A stretch of DNA of 51,197 nt from Cryomorphaceae bacterium. GTDB lineage: Bacteria; Bacteroidota; Bacteroidia; Flavobacteriales; BACL11. The notes beneath the pieces are model-generated. The model saw nothing but the letters and a program-made list of their open reading frames with translations. It did no database searches and was not told the origin of the DNA. This document shows positions 1-8,973 of this stretch, piece by piece; the first letter of the stretch is position 1, and every line of letters starts with the position of its first letter. The stretch lies in assembly GCA_949511925.1 (NCBI GenBank), contig CATEYX010000022.1, positions 1 through 51,197 on the forward strand. Reading direction: 5' to 3'. The position numbers were made by a program, and so were the translations under genes.

Positions 1-558
1 TCCTTAATTGAGATTGATAAACTTATTGCAGCAGTTGATTTAAGTAATAAGCAAGGCGAGCGTAACCGAGCAATACTTGAAACTCTTTATAGTTGCGGAC
101 TTAGGGTTAGTGAATTAGTGAATCTACAATTATCAAATATTCATTTGAAGGAAGGTTACTTAAAAGTTACTGGTAAAGGTGATAAGGAGCGTCTTGCCCC
201 TATTGGAGGTAGGGCAATTAAGTATCTTACCATTTATATTAATGAAGTCAGGAATCATCAAACGATAAAAAAGGGGCATGAGGATTTTGTATTTTTGAAC
301 AACAGAGGTGCAAAACTCACTAGAGTAATGATATTTCTTATCATCCAAAAGTTGACCCAAAGAATAGGATTAAAAAAGAAGATCAGCCCCCATACCTTTA
401 GGCATAGTTTTGCTACTCACCTAATTGAAGGAGGAGCTGATTTGCGTGCTGTACAGGAGATGTTAGGGCACGAAAGTATTACCACAACTGAAATCTATAC
501 CCATTTGGATAATGAATATTTAAGGAGTAATATCTTACAATTTCACCCTAGGAGCTAA
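1..558 (+). CDS. xerD: Site-specific tyrosine recombinase XerD (5' partial)
   Basis: The reading frame is open from base 1, so the gene begins upstream and only the catalytic half (185 residues) is present. The tyrosine recombinase residues are all visible: Arg in GLRVSEL, Lys in KGDKER, the HTFRH box, the GH of LGHESITTT and the nucleophilic Tyr in IYTHLD. XerD with XerC resolves chromosome dimers at dif during division. The C-terminal FHPRS ending is what I associate with Bacteroidota XerD, which favours XerD over XerC or a phage integrase. No phage or integron genes are nearby, which also fits the housekeeping role. The stop overlaps the next start (TAATG). Confidence 0.9.
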   Translation, partial: SLIEIDKLIAAVDLSNKQGERNRAILETLYSCGLRVSELVNLQLSNIHLKEGYLKVTGKGDKERLAPIGGRAIKYLTIYINEVRNHQTIKKGHEDFVFLNNRGAKLTRVMIFLIIQKLTQRIGLKKKISPHTFRHSFATHLIEGGADLRAVQEMLGHESITTTEIYTHLDNEYLRSNILQFHPRS

Positions 559-1724
559 TGCAGTTAAGACACAATATATTGAAAATGTACCTGCTAAAGG
601 CAGTGCTCTGGTTTATGGTTGCTATGCCAATTATTGTCTTATTTTTTCAGGAACATGGCTTAACATTAACTGAGGTGATGATACTTCAGTCAATTTATTC
701 TTTTTCAGTTGCCTTATTCGAAATCCCGTCAGGATTTATTGCTGATATTTTTGGTAGAAAAAAAACTATCGTATTCAGTACTATTTTCACTTTTATTGGC
801 TTTTTGGTGTTTTCATTTTTTGGTGGTTTTTATGCATTTGCCATTGCACAAGTATTAGTTGGGATTGGTGGTAGCTTAATGTCAGGTAGCGATAGTGCAA
901 TAATCTATGATACCTTACTTGAAACCAATAGTAAAACTACGTATACCAAAATTGAAGGTAGGTCTTATGCTATTGGTAATTTTTCAGAAGCCTTTGCCGG
1001 AATTTTAGGTGGCTTCTTAGCAGTAGGTTCTATTTACATGCCAATTTATGTACAAACTTCTATCCTATTTTTTAGTATCCCTATTGCTTTTACATTGATT
1101 GAACCTACAATGCACAAGGAAAATAAATTGGATCGATCCTTTAAAGCTGTTTTGGAGGTTGTAAAGTTTGCAATGGTTGATAACCAAAAACTAAAATGGC
1201 TTATTATTTATTCTTCTGCTATGGGAGTAGCTACTTTGTCTATGGCATGGTTTGCTCAACCGTTTTTCAAATCTATTAATATTCCGCTTGCTTACTTTGG
1301 TATTCTTTGGGCTGTCCTTAATTTTTCAGCAGGAATTACTTCTTTCAATGCTCATCAGTTGGAAAAGAAATATAATAACTATAAAATGTTGTTTTACATA
1401 GCATTAGCTATGTCTACCTCATTTATATTTTTAGGTTATAATGCTTCCGTTTTTGGGCTTATTTTCATTCTTTTAATTTATTTGTTAAGAGGTATAGTAA
1501 CGCCTATTTTGCGTAATGCAATTAATGAAAATACTACATCTAACAAGCGGGCTACTATACTTTCAATTAGGAGTTTAATCATTAGAATATCCTTTGCTAC
1601 AAGTGCGCCAATACTTGGTTATATTGCAGATAATTATTCTTTAGCTATTTCCTTTTATGTTTTAGCTATTGGGGTAGCTTTCTTTTCAATCTTATCGGCA
1701 ATAAAGTTGAATAGGATAAGATAA
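558..1724 (+). CDS. MFS transporter
   Basis: This 388-residue protein is very hydrophobic, with about 12 predicted membrane segments and no signal peptide. The MFS motif A is clear between segments 2 and 3 (G59-FIAD-IFGRKK, the GxxxDxxGRK pattern). Major facilitator proteins are inner-membrane secondary transporters, often drug or metabolite exporters. The sequence does not reveal the substrate. The start codon shares one base with the xerD stop, so the two may be cotranscribed, although xerD partnership carries no functional meaning I know of. Confidence 0.85.
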   Translation: MQLRHNILKMYLLKAVLWFMVAMPIIVLFFQEHGLTLTEVMILQSIYSFSVALFEIPSGFIADIFGRKKTIVFSTIFTFIGFLVFSFFGGFYAFAIAQVLVGIGGSLMSGSDSAIIYDTLLETNSKTTYTKIEGRSYAIGNFSEAFAGILGGFLAVGSIYMPIYVQTSILFFSIPIAFTLIEPTMHKENKLDRSFKAVLEVVKFAMVDNQKLKWLIIYSSAMGVATLSMAWFAQPFFKSINIPLAYFGILWAVLNFSAGITSFNAHQLEKKYNNYKMLFYIALAMSTSFIFLGYNASVFGLIFILLIYLLRGIVTPILRNAINENTTSNKRATILSIRSLIIRISFATSAPILGYIADNYSLAISFYVLAIGVAFFSILSAIKLNRIR

Positions 1725-1737
1725 AAGTATAATTTTG
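1707..1737 (+). promoter_or_regulatory. Candidate Bacteroidota promoter (TTG / TAnnTTTG)
   Basis: TTG at 1707-1709 and TAATTTTG at 1730-1737 are separated by 20 bases, close to the Bacteroidota -33/-7 consensus. The -7 element ends only four bases before the ATG at 1742, so a transcript from here would have almost no leader. It overlaps the end of the MFS gene. Confidence 0.45.
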
Positions 1738-1741
1738 CAAT

Positions 1742-2050
1742 ATGAATAGACTTAAAGAAAAATGGGGGATTACCTCTAATTTCCAAATTATCATAATTTT
1801 ACTTGTATTCTCAATTACTGGATCTATTGCTGTAATAGTAGCACAGCCAGTGCTCAACCTGGTTGGCTTGAACAAAGAAGCTCTTTCTCCTTGGATATTT
1901 TGGCCTATTCGCATATTCATTATCTTTCCTATTTACCAAGTACTAATCGTAATTATTGGTGCTTTATTTGGGCAATTTAAATTCTTTTGGGCTTTTGAAA
2001 AAAAGATGTTATCTCGTTTAGGATTTAAACGCTTTGAGGATAGAGAATAA
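1742..2050 (+). CDS. Small membrane protein, DUF6787-like
   Basis: A 102-residue protein with two hydrophobic segments (about residues 15-37 and 55-80) between short basic ends. Its layout (MNRLKEKWGI start, aromatic FKFFWAFEKKM before a basic tail) matches a small conserved Bacteroidota protein that I recall as DUF6787, sometimes mislabelled as a diacylglyceryl transferase. No catalytic motif is visible and the function is unknown. It has its own candidate promoter immediately upstream. Real-gene status is well supported by composition and spacing; the family name is from memory. Confidence 0.7.
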   Translation: MNRLKEKWGITSNFQIIIILLVFSITGSIAVIVAQPVLNLVGLNKEALSPWIFWPIRIFIIFPIYQVLIVIIGALFGQFKFFWAFEKKMLSRLGFKRFEDRE

Positions 2051-2061
2051 AATCCTTTTCT

Positions 2062-2069
2062 TATTTTTG
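2062..2069 (+). promoter_or_regulatory. Candidate -7 element (TATTTTTG)
   Basis: A TAnnTTTG match 20 bases before the ATG at 2090. The nearest upstream TTTG (2033-2036) is spaced 25 bases away, longer than usual, so support is weak. Confidence 0.3.
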
Positions 2070-2089
2070 GCTTCCTTAAACATTATTTA

Positions 2090-2854
2090 ATGAAACTAAT
2101 TATATCTTTAGCAACACGCCTTATACCTAGGCACTATTTACAGCATGTAAGTCACTTCTTTTTGCAGATTTTTTCTTTGTTCATGAGAGGAGATAAATTT
2201 GAAGACCCAATAAACGGAAAAACCTATCGTAAACTATTACCTTACGGAAGATTAAAGTCTCGTGAAAATGCCATTGCTCCTGATAGTATGAGTTTGGAAC
2301 GCCATAGATTGATGTGGTTGTTTATGAAAGAGAAAACTAACTTTTTTAAAGACAATATAAAATTCTTACATATTGCTCCCGAATACTGTTTTATCAAACT
2401 ATTTAAAGGAATGAAAAACTTAGAATATATTACTGGTGATTTAATATCACCTTGGGCGGATGTAAAGATGAATGTACATGATATACCAATGGATGATAAT
2501 ACTTTTGATGTAGTTATTTGCAATCATGTATTGGAGCATGTTGATGATTCTCATAAAGTAATGACAGAATTTTATAGAGTAATGAAGCCTGGAGGTTGGG
2601 GAATTTTTCAAGTACCTATCGATAGGAACAATCCAATTACGGAAGAAGATAAAAGTGTAACTGATCCAAAGGAAAGAGAGCGCCTCTACTGGCAAGATGA
2701 TCACCTGAGGTTATTTGGCCTTGATTATGGCAAGAAATTAGCCGCAGCAGGCTTTAAAGTTACTGAGAGCGATTTTATTAATGAGTTAAGTCCTGAATTA
2801 GTAGTGCGCTACGCCTTACCTAAAGGAGAAATTGTTTATTTCTGTGAAAAATAA
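2090..2854 (+). CDS. Class I SAM-dependent methyltransferase
   Basis: A 254-residue protein with a Methyltransf_11-type fold. The glycine-rich motif I is atypical (LHIAPE rather than LDxGxG). Later strands are clear: YITGDLIS (acidic ribose-binding position), then DIPMDDNTFDVVICNHVLEHVDD, then the post-motif MKPGGWGIFQVP. The substrate cannot be read from the sequence; related proteins act in lipid, cofactor or polysaccharide methylation. The unusual motif I means SAM binding is likely but not certain. The neighbours give no pathway clue. The start at 2090 is the first in-frame ATG. Confidence 0.8.
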   Translation: MKLIISLATRLIPRHYLQHVSHFFLQIFSLFMRGDKFEDPINGKTYRKLLPYGRLKSRENAIAPDSMSLERHRLMWLFMKEKTNFFKDNIKFLHIAPEYCFIKLFKGMKNLEYITGDLISPWADVKMNVHDIPMDDNTFDVVICNHVLEHVDDSHKVMTEFYRVMKPGGWGIFQVPIDRNNPITEEDKSVTDPKERERLYWQDDHLRLFGLDYGKKLAAAGFKVTESDFINELSPELVVRYALPKGEIVYFCEK

Positions 2855-2866
2855 TAAATTAAATTA

Positions 2867-3895
2867 ATGAAGAAAATTATATTTTTACTACTGATAAGTG
2901 CACAATTATTAAATGGACAAAGTTTAGAGGATTTAGACTTTGGTACTGATTCTACTTTTGAAGTAGTAAGTTGGAACATTGAATGGTTCCCAAAAAACGG
3001 ACAAGTAACTGCCGACTCTGTTAAAACAATAATCCAAAGCTTAGCTGCTGATGTATATGCGCTACAGGAAATTGATGACACCACTCTTTTAAAACAAGTG
3101 GTAAGTACCATTCCTGGTTATTCCTGTTATTTTAAAAGTACTTATTACGGAGGCTTGGCTTATGTGTACAATACTAATACAGTTCAAGTAAATGAAAAAT
3201 ATGAAATTTATACTTCTCAACCTTTTTGGAATACTTTTCCAAGGTCGCCACAAGTATTAGAGCTTACTTTTAACAATGAAGACTATGTGATTTTAAACAA
3301 TCATTTTAAATGTTGTGGAGATGGAACTCTGAACACTAATGATCCTAATGATGAGGAAATGAGGAGGCTTTCTGCTGTAACACTTTTAAAACAATACATA
3401 GATAGTTTGTTTATTGATGAAAGGGTAATTATTGTGGGAGATTTAAATGATATACTAACCGACCCTACTGCTAATAATGTATTCAACTCCTTTTTAAACG
3501 ATTCTGATTATTTGTTTGTTGATTTTCCAATTGCCCTTGGTAGTTCTTCTAATTTTTCTTATCCCTCTTGGCCTTCACATCTGGATCATATCCTAATTTC
3601 TAATGAGTTGTTTGCTGATTTTTCTAAACCTAATTCTTGGCTGTCGTGTATAAGGATTGATGATTACATGAGCAGCTGGAATGCTTACGATAATAATATT
3701 TCGGACCACAGGCCTATCGGTTTGAGATTACAAGTAGATCCTGTAATTAGCAATACTCTTGAAATGGAACCTAAAGTTAAAGACCTTATTAAAGTGATGG
3801 ATGTTTTAGGAAGGGAAACAAAACCTAAAAAGAATACTCCACTATTTTATATGTATGAAAATGGTAGTGTTGAAAAGAAGATAGTTGTAGAATAA
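2867..3895 (+). CDS. Secreted endonuclease/exonuclease/phosphatase-fold protein with short sorting-like tail
   Basis: A 342-residue protein with an N-terminal signal peptide (about residues 1-18, ending LLNGQ). The EEP fold residues are in order: WNIEW, LQEIDD (metal-binding Glu), VGDLND (Asp/Asn), SHLDHILIS and SDHRPIG (catalytic Asp-His). This suggests a secreted metal-dependent nuclease or phosphodiesterase, perhaps for extracellular DNA or phosphate scavenging. The last 33 residues (LGRETKPKKNTPLFYMYENG then VEKKIVVE) form a short T9SS-like C-terminal tail that recurs on the unrelated protein at 19802-21922. Substrate specificity cannot be assigned. Confidence 0.85.
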   Translation: MKKIIFLLLISAQLLNGQSLEDLDFGTDSTFEVVSWNIEWFPKNGQVTADSVKTIIQSLAADVYALQEIDDTTLLKQVVSTIPGYSCYFKSTYYGGLAYVYNTNTVQVNEKYEIYTSQPFWNTFPRSPQVLELTFNNEDYVILNNHFKCCGDGTLNTNDPNDEEMRRLSAVTLLKQYIDSLFIDERVIIVGDLNDILTDPTANNVFNSFLNDSDYLFVDFPIALGSSSNFSYPSWPSHLDHILISNELFADFSKPNSWLSCIRIDDYMSSWNAYDNNISDHRPIGLRLQVDPVISNTLEMEPKVKDLIKVMDVLGRETKPKKNTPLFYMYENGSVEKKIVVE

Positions 3896-3899
3896 AAAC

Positions 3900-4514
3900 C
3901 TAATATCCAATATAAATCACCTTTTTAGTTTCAAAAAACTCCTCTTCAAATAAGTCAGCTATTTCGTGCTTTACATGAGAAATTCCTCTTAGTTCTTCTG
4001 ACAAATCCCCACCTTTTAGGTAAAGAATACCATTGTTTAAAGTATTGTTATGAGTGTGATTAAATTTTCCTTTTACCCACTTTTTAAAATCCGTCATATT
4101 GGTAACGGCGCGGCTTACTACAAAATCAAAATTTTCTTTTATGTTTTCAGCTCTTTCGTGCAGTGTGCTAACATTAGTTAAGCCAATTGCACTACTCACT
4201 TCATTTACTACTTTTATTTTTTTACCAATGCTATCCACTAGCAAGAAATCAACTTCAGGAAATAATATCGCTAAAGGAATACCAGGAAAACCACCTCCAG
4301 TACCAATGTCAAGTATTTTTGTTCCTTTTTCAAACTGAATAACCTTAGCAATAGCTAAGGAATGTAAAATATGGTTGGTATATAGGGTGTCCATATTCTT
4401 TCTGGAAATCACATTTATTTGTGCATTCCAATGTTCGTAAAGGGGCTGTAAATCAGTAAACTGTTTAGTTTGTTTTTCCGTTAAATCAGGAAAATACTTG
4501 TGGATTATTTGCAT
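3900..4514 (-). CDS. rsmG: 16S rRNA (guanine527-N7)-methyltransferase RsmG
   Basis: A 204-residue protein of normal length for RsmG (GidB). It carries the SAM-binding signature DIGTGGGFPGIPLA, followed by FLLVDSIGKKIKVV and the VSRAVTNM segment, all diagnostic for the family. The enzyme methylates N7 of G527 in 16S rRNA; loss of function gives low-level streptomycin resistance in other bacteria. It is the last gene of the leftward operon, directly abutting the sigma factor gene, and faces the secreted EEP protein tail to tail with only four bases between. Confidence 0.95.
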   Translation of the reverse strand: MQIIHKYFPDLTEKQTKQFTDLQPLYEHWNAQINVISRKNMDTLYTNHILHSLAIAKVIQFEKGTKILDIGTGGGFPGIPLAILFPEVDFLLVDSIGKKIKVVNEVSSAIGLTNVSTLHERAENIKENFDFVVSRAVTNMTDFKKWVKGKFNHTHNNTLNNGILYLKGGDLSEELRGISHVKHEIADLFEEEFFETKKVIYIGY

Positions 4515-5117
4515 CTAGTACGCATCCTTTACTCCCGACATAATCTTAAATAATTGCTCTCTACTTCTGTGTAATTGTGCTTTTACTGTTCCCAAAGGAA
4601 CATCTAATGTTTCTGCAATTTCATCATAACTTAGTTCTTTAAAATATCTTAGTTTTACTAAGTCACGATACTTTGGTTTTAACTGGTCAACAATTTGGCG
4701 TAATATAGCTATCCTTTGTTTTTTTTCCATTTCCTGTTCAGGGTTTAAATCCTTTGAAATCAAATCAAAAGTATTTCTTTTTCCATCTTCATCCAACATC
4801 ATCCTGTCTATGGAAATAGTAGGTAATTTATTCTTTCGCAAATAATCAATACAATGATTTCTGGCAACCGTGTACAGCCAAGTGCTAAAGGCATAACTAG
4901 GAGTGTATAAGTGCAGTTTCTTAAATGCTTTTCCTAAGGATTCAATAGTTAAGTCTTTTGCTAATTCCTGATCCCCTACTTTTTCGTATAACATAAAGTA
5001 AAGCGGGTCACGGTATAGCTTCATTAACTCATTATAGGCTTTTGAATCTCCATCTTCTAATGCTCTATTAATTAGCTTTAAATCTCGTTTTCCTTTTTCA
5101 GTCAAATCATCTGTCAT
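4515..5117 (-). CDS. RNA polymerase sigma factor, sigma-70 family (ECF-like)
   Basis: A 200-residue protein with sigma region 2 (DLTIESLGKAFKKL, then STWLYTVARNHCIDYLRK) and region 4 helix-turn-helix (LSYDEIAETLDVPLGTVKAQ followed by LHRSREQL). Regions 1 and 3 are absent, as in ECF sigma factors. No anti-sigma gene adjoins it, so its control is not visible; it may act as a constitutive general ECF factor. Its start overlaps the upstream glycosyltransferase stop by four bases (ATGA) and its stop abuts rsmG, so it is translated within a housekeeping operon. Target promoters are unknown. Confidence 0.9.
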   Translation of the reverse strand: MTDDLTEKGKRDLKLINRALEDGDSKAYNELMKLYRDPLYFMLYEKVGDQELAKDLTIESLGKAFKKLHLYTPSYAFSTWLYTVARNHCIDYLRKNKLPTISIDRMMLDEDGKRNTFDLISKDLNPEQEMEKKQRIAILRQIVDQLKPKYRDLVKLRYFKELSYDEIAETLDVPLGTVKAQLHRSREQLFKIMSGVKDAY

Positions 5118-6214
5118 CTACTCCATTTTTTTGGTTTACTAATAATATTCAATAATACAAAAATTCCTTGTATACATAAATATACTATTTCGTACACAGG
5201 ATGAATCCAATATAAATCCATTACTTTTAACGCTTTCATTGCTTTATAGTTTACTATATATGAAAGAAAGATTTTTACCCCTAATAATATAGTGCAAAAT
5301 TGCATAGGTGCTTTAAGTAAAAATAGTATCAAAAGTGCAGTCCAAAATAAAAACTGAGCATGAGGATATAGTGCTAAAAGGACTTTAAATTTTGTTTTAT
5401 AAAGTGGTGCTGTTGTAATATGTCTTCTTTTCTGATACGCCCATTCTCCCCATTTTCCTATTACTGCTGATGTAGAGTGTGCTTGTTCATTAATTTCAAT
5501 ACTTACATTATTTTTAGTTGCAATTTCTTGTATAAACAAATCATCATCCCCTGAAGCGATATGTAAATGATTGGCAAAACCTTTGTTTTCAAAAAATAAG
5601 GATTTCTTATACGCCATGTTTCGCCCTACTCCCATGTAAGTTTGTCCTGCAAGCGCATAGGAAAGGTATTGCTGAGCAACATTAAAAGTATCAAATCGGA
5701 TGAGCTTATTTAATAAGCCTTTCTTTTTCTCATATCCTCCATAGCCCAATACAATATCAGCTGAATTAAAATTGCGACACATCTGCATTGCCCAATTTTT
5801 AGAGTTAGGAAGACAATCCGCATCTGTTAATAGTAAGTGTTCATGCTTAGCTGTTTTAATTCCTAATGTTAGAGCAAGCTTCTTCCCTGGTCGTTTATTG
5901 ATGTGTTTCTCAATAGTTACAACTACTAAGTTATGGTATTTTTTCCCCAATTCTTTTAGTAAAACAGTTGTATCATCAACAGATTGATCGTTTACTACTA
6001 TTACTTCATAATTAGGATAATCCTGATTAAGAATTGCTGGCAACTTATCCTTTAGGTTCTGAAACTCATTTTTAGCGCAAACAATAATTGATATAGGTTC
6101 GTTAAAAGTTGAAACACTTGCTTTATAAGTATTTAATTTAAAAAAAAAATAAGCGTAATAAAACAATAGTAAACCTAAGCTTACTAATGTTACTGAGAAT
6201 AAGATGTTAATCAT
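5114..6214 (-). CDS. Membrane-associated family 2 glycosyltransferase
   Basis: A 366-residue protein with an N-terminal membrane segment (about residues 3-25), a GT-A catalytic domain (SIIVCAKNE, VIVVNDQSVDDT, LLTDADCLPNS giving the DxD, then a GDDDLF segment) and three or so membrane segments after residue 275. GT2 enzymes of this layout transfer sugars from nucleotide donors at the cytoplasmic face to lipid or polysaccharide acceptors. The acceptor and sugar are not readable. It sits between purC and the sigma factor, away from the capsule operon, so it may have a conserved envelope role. Spacing to purC is four bases. Confidence 0.85.
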   Translation of the reverse strand: MINILFSVTLVSLGLLLFYYAYFFFKLNTYKASVSTFNEPISIIVCAKNEFQNLKDKLPAILNQDYPNYEVIVVNDQSVDDTTVLLKELGKKYHNLVVVTIEKHINKRPGKKLALTLGIKTAKHEHLLLTDADCLPNSKNWAMQMCRNFNSADIVLGYGGYEKKKGLLNKLIRFDTFNVAQQYLSYALAGQTYMGVGRNMAYKKSLFFENKGFANHLHIASGDDDLFIQEIATKNNVSIEINEQAHSTSAVIGKWGEWAYQKRRHITTAPLYKTKFKVLLALYPHAQFLFWTALLILFLLKAPMQFCTILLGVKIFLSYIVNYKAMKALKVMDLYWIHPVYEIVYLCIQGIFVLLNIISKPKKWSR

Positions 6215-6218
6215 TTTA

Positions 6219-7166
6219 TTATTTAGCTAAATAATTAAGAATATTTTTTTCAACTCTGTTAATCACATCACTTACATCTTCTTTTACAAATTTATCTCCA
6301 GTAATGTATTCAAATAATTCTATGTATCTTTCTGATACTGAAATGCAATATTCTTCACTCATTTCTGGTATAGATTGCCCCTGTTTTCCTTGGAAATCAT
6401 TTTGAATTAGCCATTGACGAACAAACTCCTTTGAAAGTTGTTTTTGTTGATCTCCGTTTGCAATATTTTCTTCATACCCTTTAATATAAAAATAACGGGA
6501 TGAATCAGGTGTATGGATTTCATCAATTAAAGTAATTACACCATCTTTATCTTTCCCAAATTCATATTTAGTATCCACAAGAATTAAACCTTTTTCAGCT
6601 GCAATTTCTGTTCCTCTTTGGAAAATATCTCTAGTGTACTTTTCAAGCTGTATGTAATCTGCTTCAGCAATAATTCCTTGTGATAAAATTTCTTCACGAC
6701 TAATGTCTTCATCATGCCCTACATCAGCTTTAGTAGTTGGAGTAATTAAAGGCGAGTCAAATTTTTGATTTTCCACCATTCCATCAGGCATCTCAACACC
6801 ACATAACATTCTTTTTCCTGCTTTATATTCTCTCCAGGCATGTCCTGTTAAGTATCCTCTAATCACCATTTCAATCATGAACGGATCACACATTTTACCA
6901 ATTGTTACGCTAGGATCAGGAGTTGCTTCCATCCAGTTAGGTACAATATCAGCAGTTGCTGTTAAGAATTTTGCTGCAATTTGGCTTAATACCTGTCCTT
7001 TGTAAGGAATCCCTTCTGGTAGAACATGGTCAAAAGCTGATATCCTGTCGGATGCAACCATTACTAGTGTTTCGTTATTTACAGTATAGACATCTCTAAC
7101 TTTTCCTTTATAGAATTTTGTTTGTCCAGGTAATTTGAAATTTGTTCCTTTAATTGTGTTAATCAT
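6219..7166 (-). CDS. purC: Phosphoribosylaminoimidazole-succinocarboxamide synthase (SAICAR synthetase)
   Basis: A 315-residue protein with the PurC signatures: FYKGKVRDVY at the N-terminus, VASDRISAFDHVLPEGIPYKG, the MVIRGYLTGHAW block and LILVDTKYEFG. It joins aspartate to CAIR with ATP to give SAICAR in purine synthesis. The length fits the longer, eukaryote-like PurC subfamily found in Bacteroidota rather than the 240-residue E. coli form. Its start lies inside the end of the phoH gene (8-base overlap), so the two are cotranslated. No other pur gene is nearby. Confidence 0.95.
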   Translation of the reverse strand: MINTIKGTNFKLPGQTKFYKGKVRDVYTVNNETLVMVASDRISAFDHVLPEGIPYKGQVLSQIAAKFLTATADIVPNWMEATPDPSVTIGKMCDPFMIEMVIRGYLTGHAWREYKAGKRMLCGVEMPDGMVENQKFDSPLITPTTKADVGHDEDISREEILSQGIIAEADYIQLEKYTRDIFQRGTEIAAEKGLILVDTKYEFGKDKDGVITLIDEIHTPDSSRYFYIKGYEENIANGDQQKQLSKEFVRQWLIQNDFQGKQGQSIPEMSEEYCISVSERYIELFEYITGDKFVKEDVSDVINRVEKNILNYLAK

Positions 7167-8100
7167 TGTTTTGGTTTTTATATGCTTTAATTATATCTTT
7201 TACTAATTTATGTCTAATTACATCCTTTCCATCAAGGGTAACAAAACTAATGTCCTTGATGTCTTTCAATGTGTTTATTGCGTTTATTAATCCTGATTTT
7301 TGATTTCTTGGTAAATCAATTTGAGTTTCATCGCCTGTGATAATGAACTTAGCTGACCTTCCCATTCTTGTTAAAAACATCTTCATTTGCTGCTCAGTAG
7401 TATTTTGGCCTTCATCAAGTATCACAAATGCTTTATCCAAAGTACGCCCTCTCATGAATGCCAAAGGGGCAATCTGTATTGTTCCATTTTCTATATATTC
7501 ATTTAATCTTTCGATAGGAATCATATCAAAAAGCGCATCATATATAGGTTGCATGTAAGGGTCTAGCTTTTCCTTTAAATCGCCAGGCAAGAATCCTAAA
7601 TTTTCTCCCGCTTCAACAGCTGGTCTAGTAAATATTATTCTTTTTACTTCTCTGTCTTTAAGTGATTTAACAGCAATTGCTACAGCTGTGTATGTTTTTC
7701 CTGTTCCTGCTGGGCCAATAGCAAACAGCATATCGTTTATTTCAATCTCACTAATCATTTTGCGTTGGTTAGCAGTTCGTGCTTTTATTACTTTACCATT
7801 TTGCCCATGTAAAATAATATCATCTTTTGTTTTTAGAATTTCTGACTCATCCCCATCAACTAAACGTTCAATTTGATTTAAGGTTAGTGAGTTATACTGA
7901 TTAATGTGTTTTATAAAGGCCGTTAATTTCTGTTCAAAATATTTAATTTGATCAGTACTTCCTATTATTTTTAGTCGCTCTCCTCTAGATACAATTTTAA
8001 TTTGAGGGAATAAAGTTTTTATCTTATCTAACTTCCTGTTATTAGTTCCAAATAGTTTTACTAACTCAATGTTACTAAGTGTTATTAATTTTTCACTCAT
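7159..8100 (-). CDS. PhoH family ATPase
   Basis: A 313-residue protein in the PhoH-like (PhoL/YbeZ) class. An N-terminal KH-like segment (about residues 10-70) precedes the P-loop ATPase: Walker A AIGPAGTGKTYTAVA, the RPAVEAGENLGFLPG block, Walker B AFVILDEGQNTT and the FIITGDETQIDLP sensor. PhoH-like proteins are linked to RNA handling and ribosome maturation, often with YbeY, which is not in the window. It is the first gene of the leftward operon ending at rsmG and is divergent from the SAM hydrolase gene. Confidence 0.93.
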   Translation of the reverse strand: MSEKLITLSNIELVKLFGTNNRKLDKIKTLFPQIKIVSRGERLKIIGSTDQIKYFEQKLTAFIKHINQYNSLTLNQIERLVDGDESEILKTKDDIILHGQNGKVIKARTANQRKMISEIEINDMLFAIGPAGTGKTYTAVAIAVKSLKDREVKRIIFTRPAVEAGENLGFLPGDLKEKLDPYMQPIYDALFDMIPIERLNEYIENGTIQIAPLAFMRGRTLDKAFVILDEGQNTTEQQMKMFLTRMGRSAKFIITGDETQIDLPRNQKSGLINAINTLKDIKDISFVTLDGKDVIRHKLVKDIIKAYKNQNND

Positions 8101-8126
8101 AAATTATACTGTTCATAGATTTATTT

Positions 8127-8134
8127 TAATTTTG
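8127..8134 (+). promoter_or_regulatory. Candidate -7 element (TAATTTTG)
   Basis: A TAnnTTTG match in the 87-base divergent gap between phoH and the SAM hydrolase gene, giving a leader of about 50 bases. No good TTG lies at the expected -33 distance. Confidence 0.3.
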
Positions 8135-8187
8135 GAGTTACAAAATAACAATATTTTAACTACTTCATCAATAGCTTTTCATAATAA

Positions 8188-8973
8188 ATGGCAATAATTA
8201 CACTTACTACTGATTTGGGGACAAAGGATAGCTATCTTGCATCAGTAAAAGGAAGCATTTATAGTCAACTTGATGATGCTAGAATTGTTGATATTACGAA
8301 TAATATTACTGCTTTTAATATACCACAAGCTGCTTTTGTATTGCGTAATTGTTATAAAGATTTCCCTGTTGGGAGTATTCATATTGTAAGTGTTGATGAT
8401 GAATTAAGTATTGAAAACGAACATTTAGCAGTAAAAGCAAATGGCCATTATTTTATTGGAACGGATAATGGACTTTTTTCTTTGTTACTAACTGAAATGA
8501 AAGCAGAAAAGATAATTCAGTTAAATATTGCTCAGGAATCAAACTGCCTAACTTTTGCTACAAAAAATATTTTTGCTTCTGCTGCTTGCCACTTAGCTAG
8601 AGGTGGAACAATGGAGATGATTGGTACTGTAGTTAACGATTATCTTGTACATAGAACAGATTTAAAAGCTGTAAGAGAAAAGGATTTAATTAAAGGAGTT
8701 ATCGTTTATAATGATAATTATGGAAATGCCATCTCTAATATTGATAAAACTATGTTTCTAGATATTCAAAAAGGCAGAGATTTCATTATTTATTATGGTA
8801 GGGAAGATGAAAGAATCACTAGTATTTCTGAAAAGTATAATGATGTTCATCCAGGAGATAAGCTAGCTATTTTTGGTGAAAATCAACAACTTCAAATTGC
8901 TATGAATAAAGGAACGGCAAATACCTTATTAGGTTTAAAGTTACATGAAATTATTAGAATAGAATTTAAATGA
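8188..8973 (+). CDS. S-adenosyl-L-methionine hydroxide adenosyltransferase (DUF62 family)
   Basis: A 261-residue protein with the family hallmarks: N-terminal ITLTTDLGTKDSYLASVKG, the VSVDDEL segment, FIGTDNGLF and YNDNYGNAISNI. Members convert SAM plus water to adenosine and methionine; only a minority are fluorinases or chlorinases, and the plain hydrolase activity is the default assumption. The stop overlaps the gldF start by four bases (ATGA), which places it at the head of the gld operon. I recall this gene beside gldF in other Bacteroidota, but why it sits with gliding genes is not known to me. Confidence 0.9.
   Translation: MAIITLTTDLGTKDSYLASVKGSIYSQLDDARIVDITNNITAFNIPQAAFVLRNCYKDFPVGSIHIVSVDDELSIENEHLAVKANGHYFIGTDNGLFSLLLTEMKAEKIIQLNIAQESNCLTFATKNIFASAACHLARGGTMEMIGTVVNDYLVHRTDLKAVREKDLIKGVIVYNDNYGNAISNIDKTMFLDIQKGRDFIIYYGREDERITSISEKYNDVHPGDKLAIFGENQQLQIAMNKGTANTLLGLKLHEIIRIEFK

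Noticed and set aside
1..558. Phage or integron integrase marking a mobile island
   Set aside because: Motifs and the C-terminal ending fit housekeeping XerD, and no phage genes, attachment repeats or cassettes follow.
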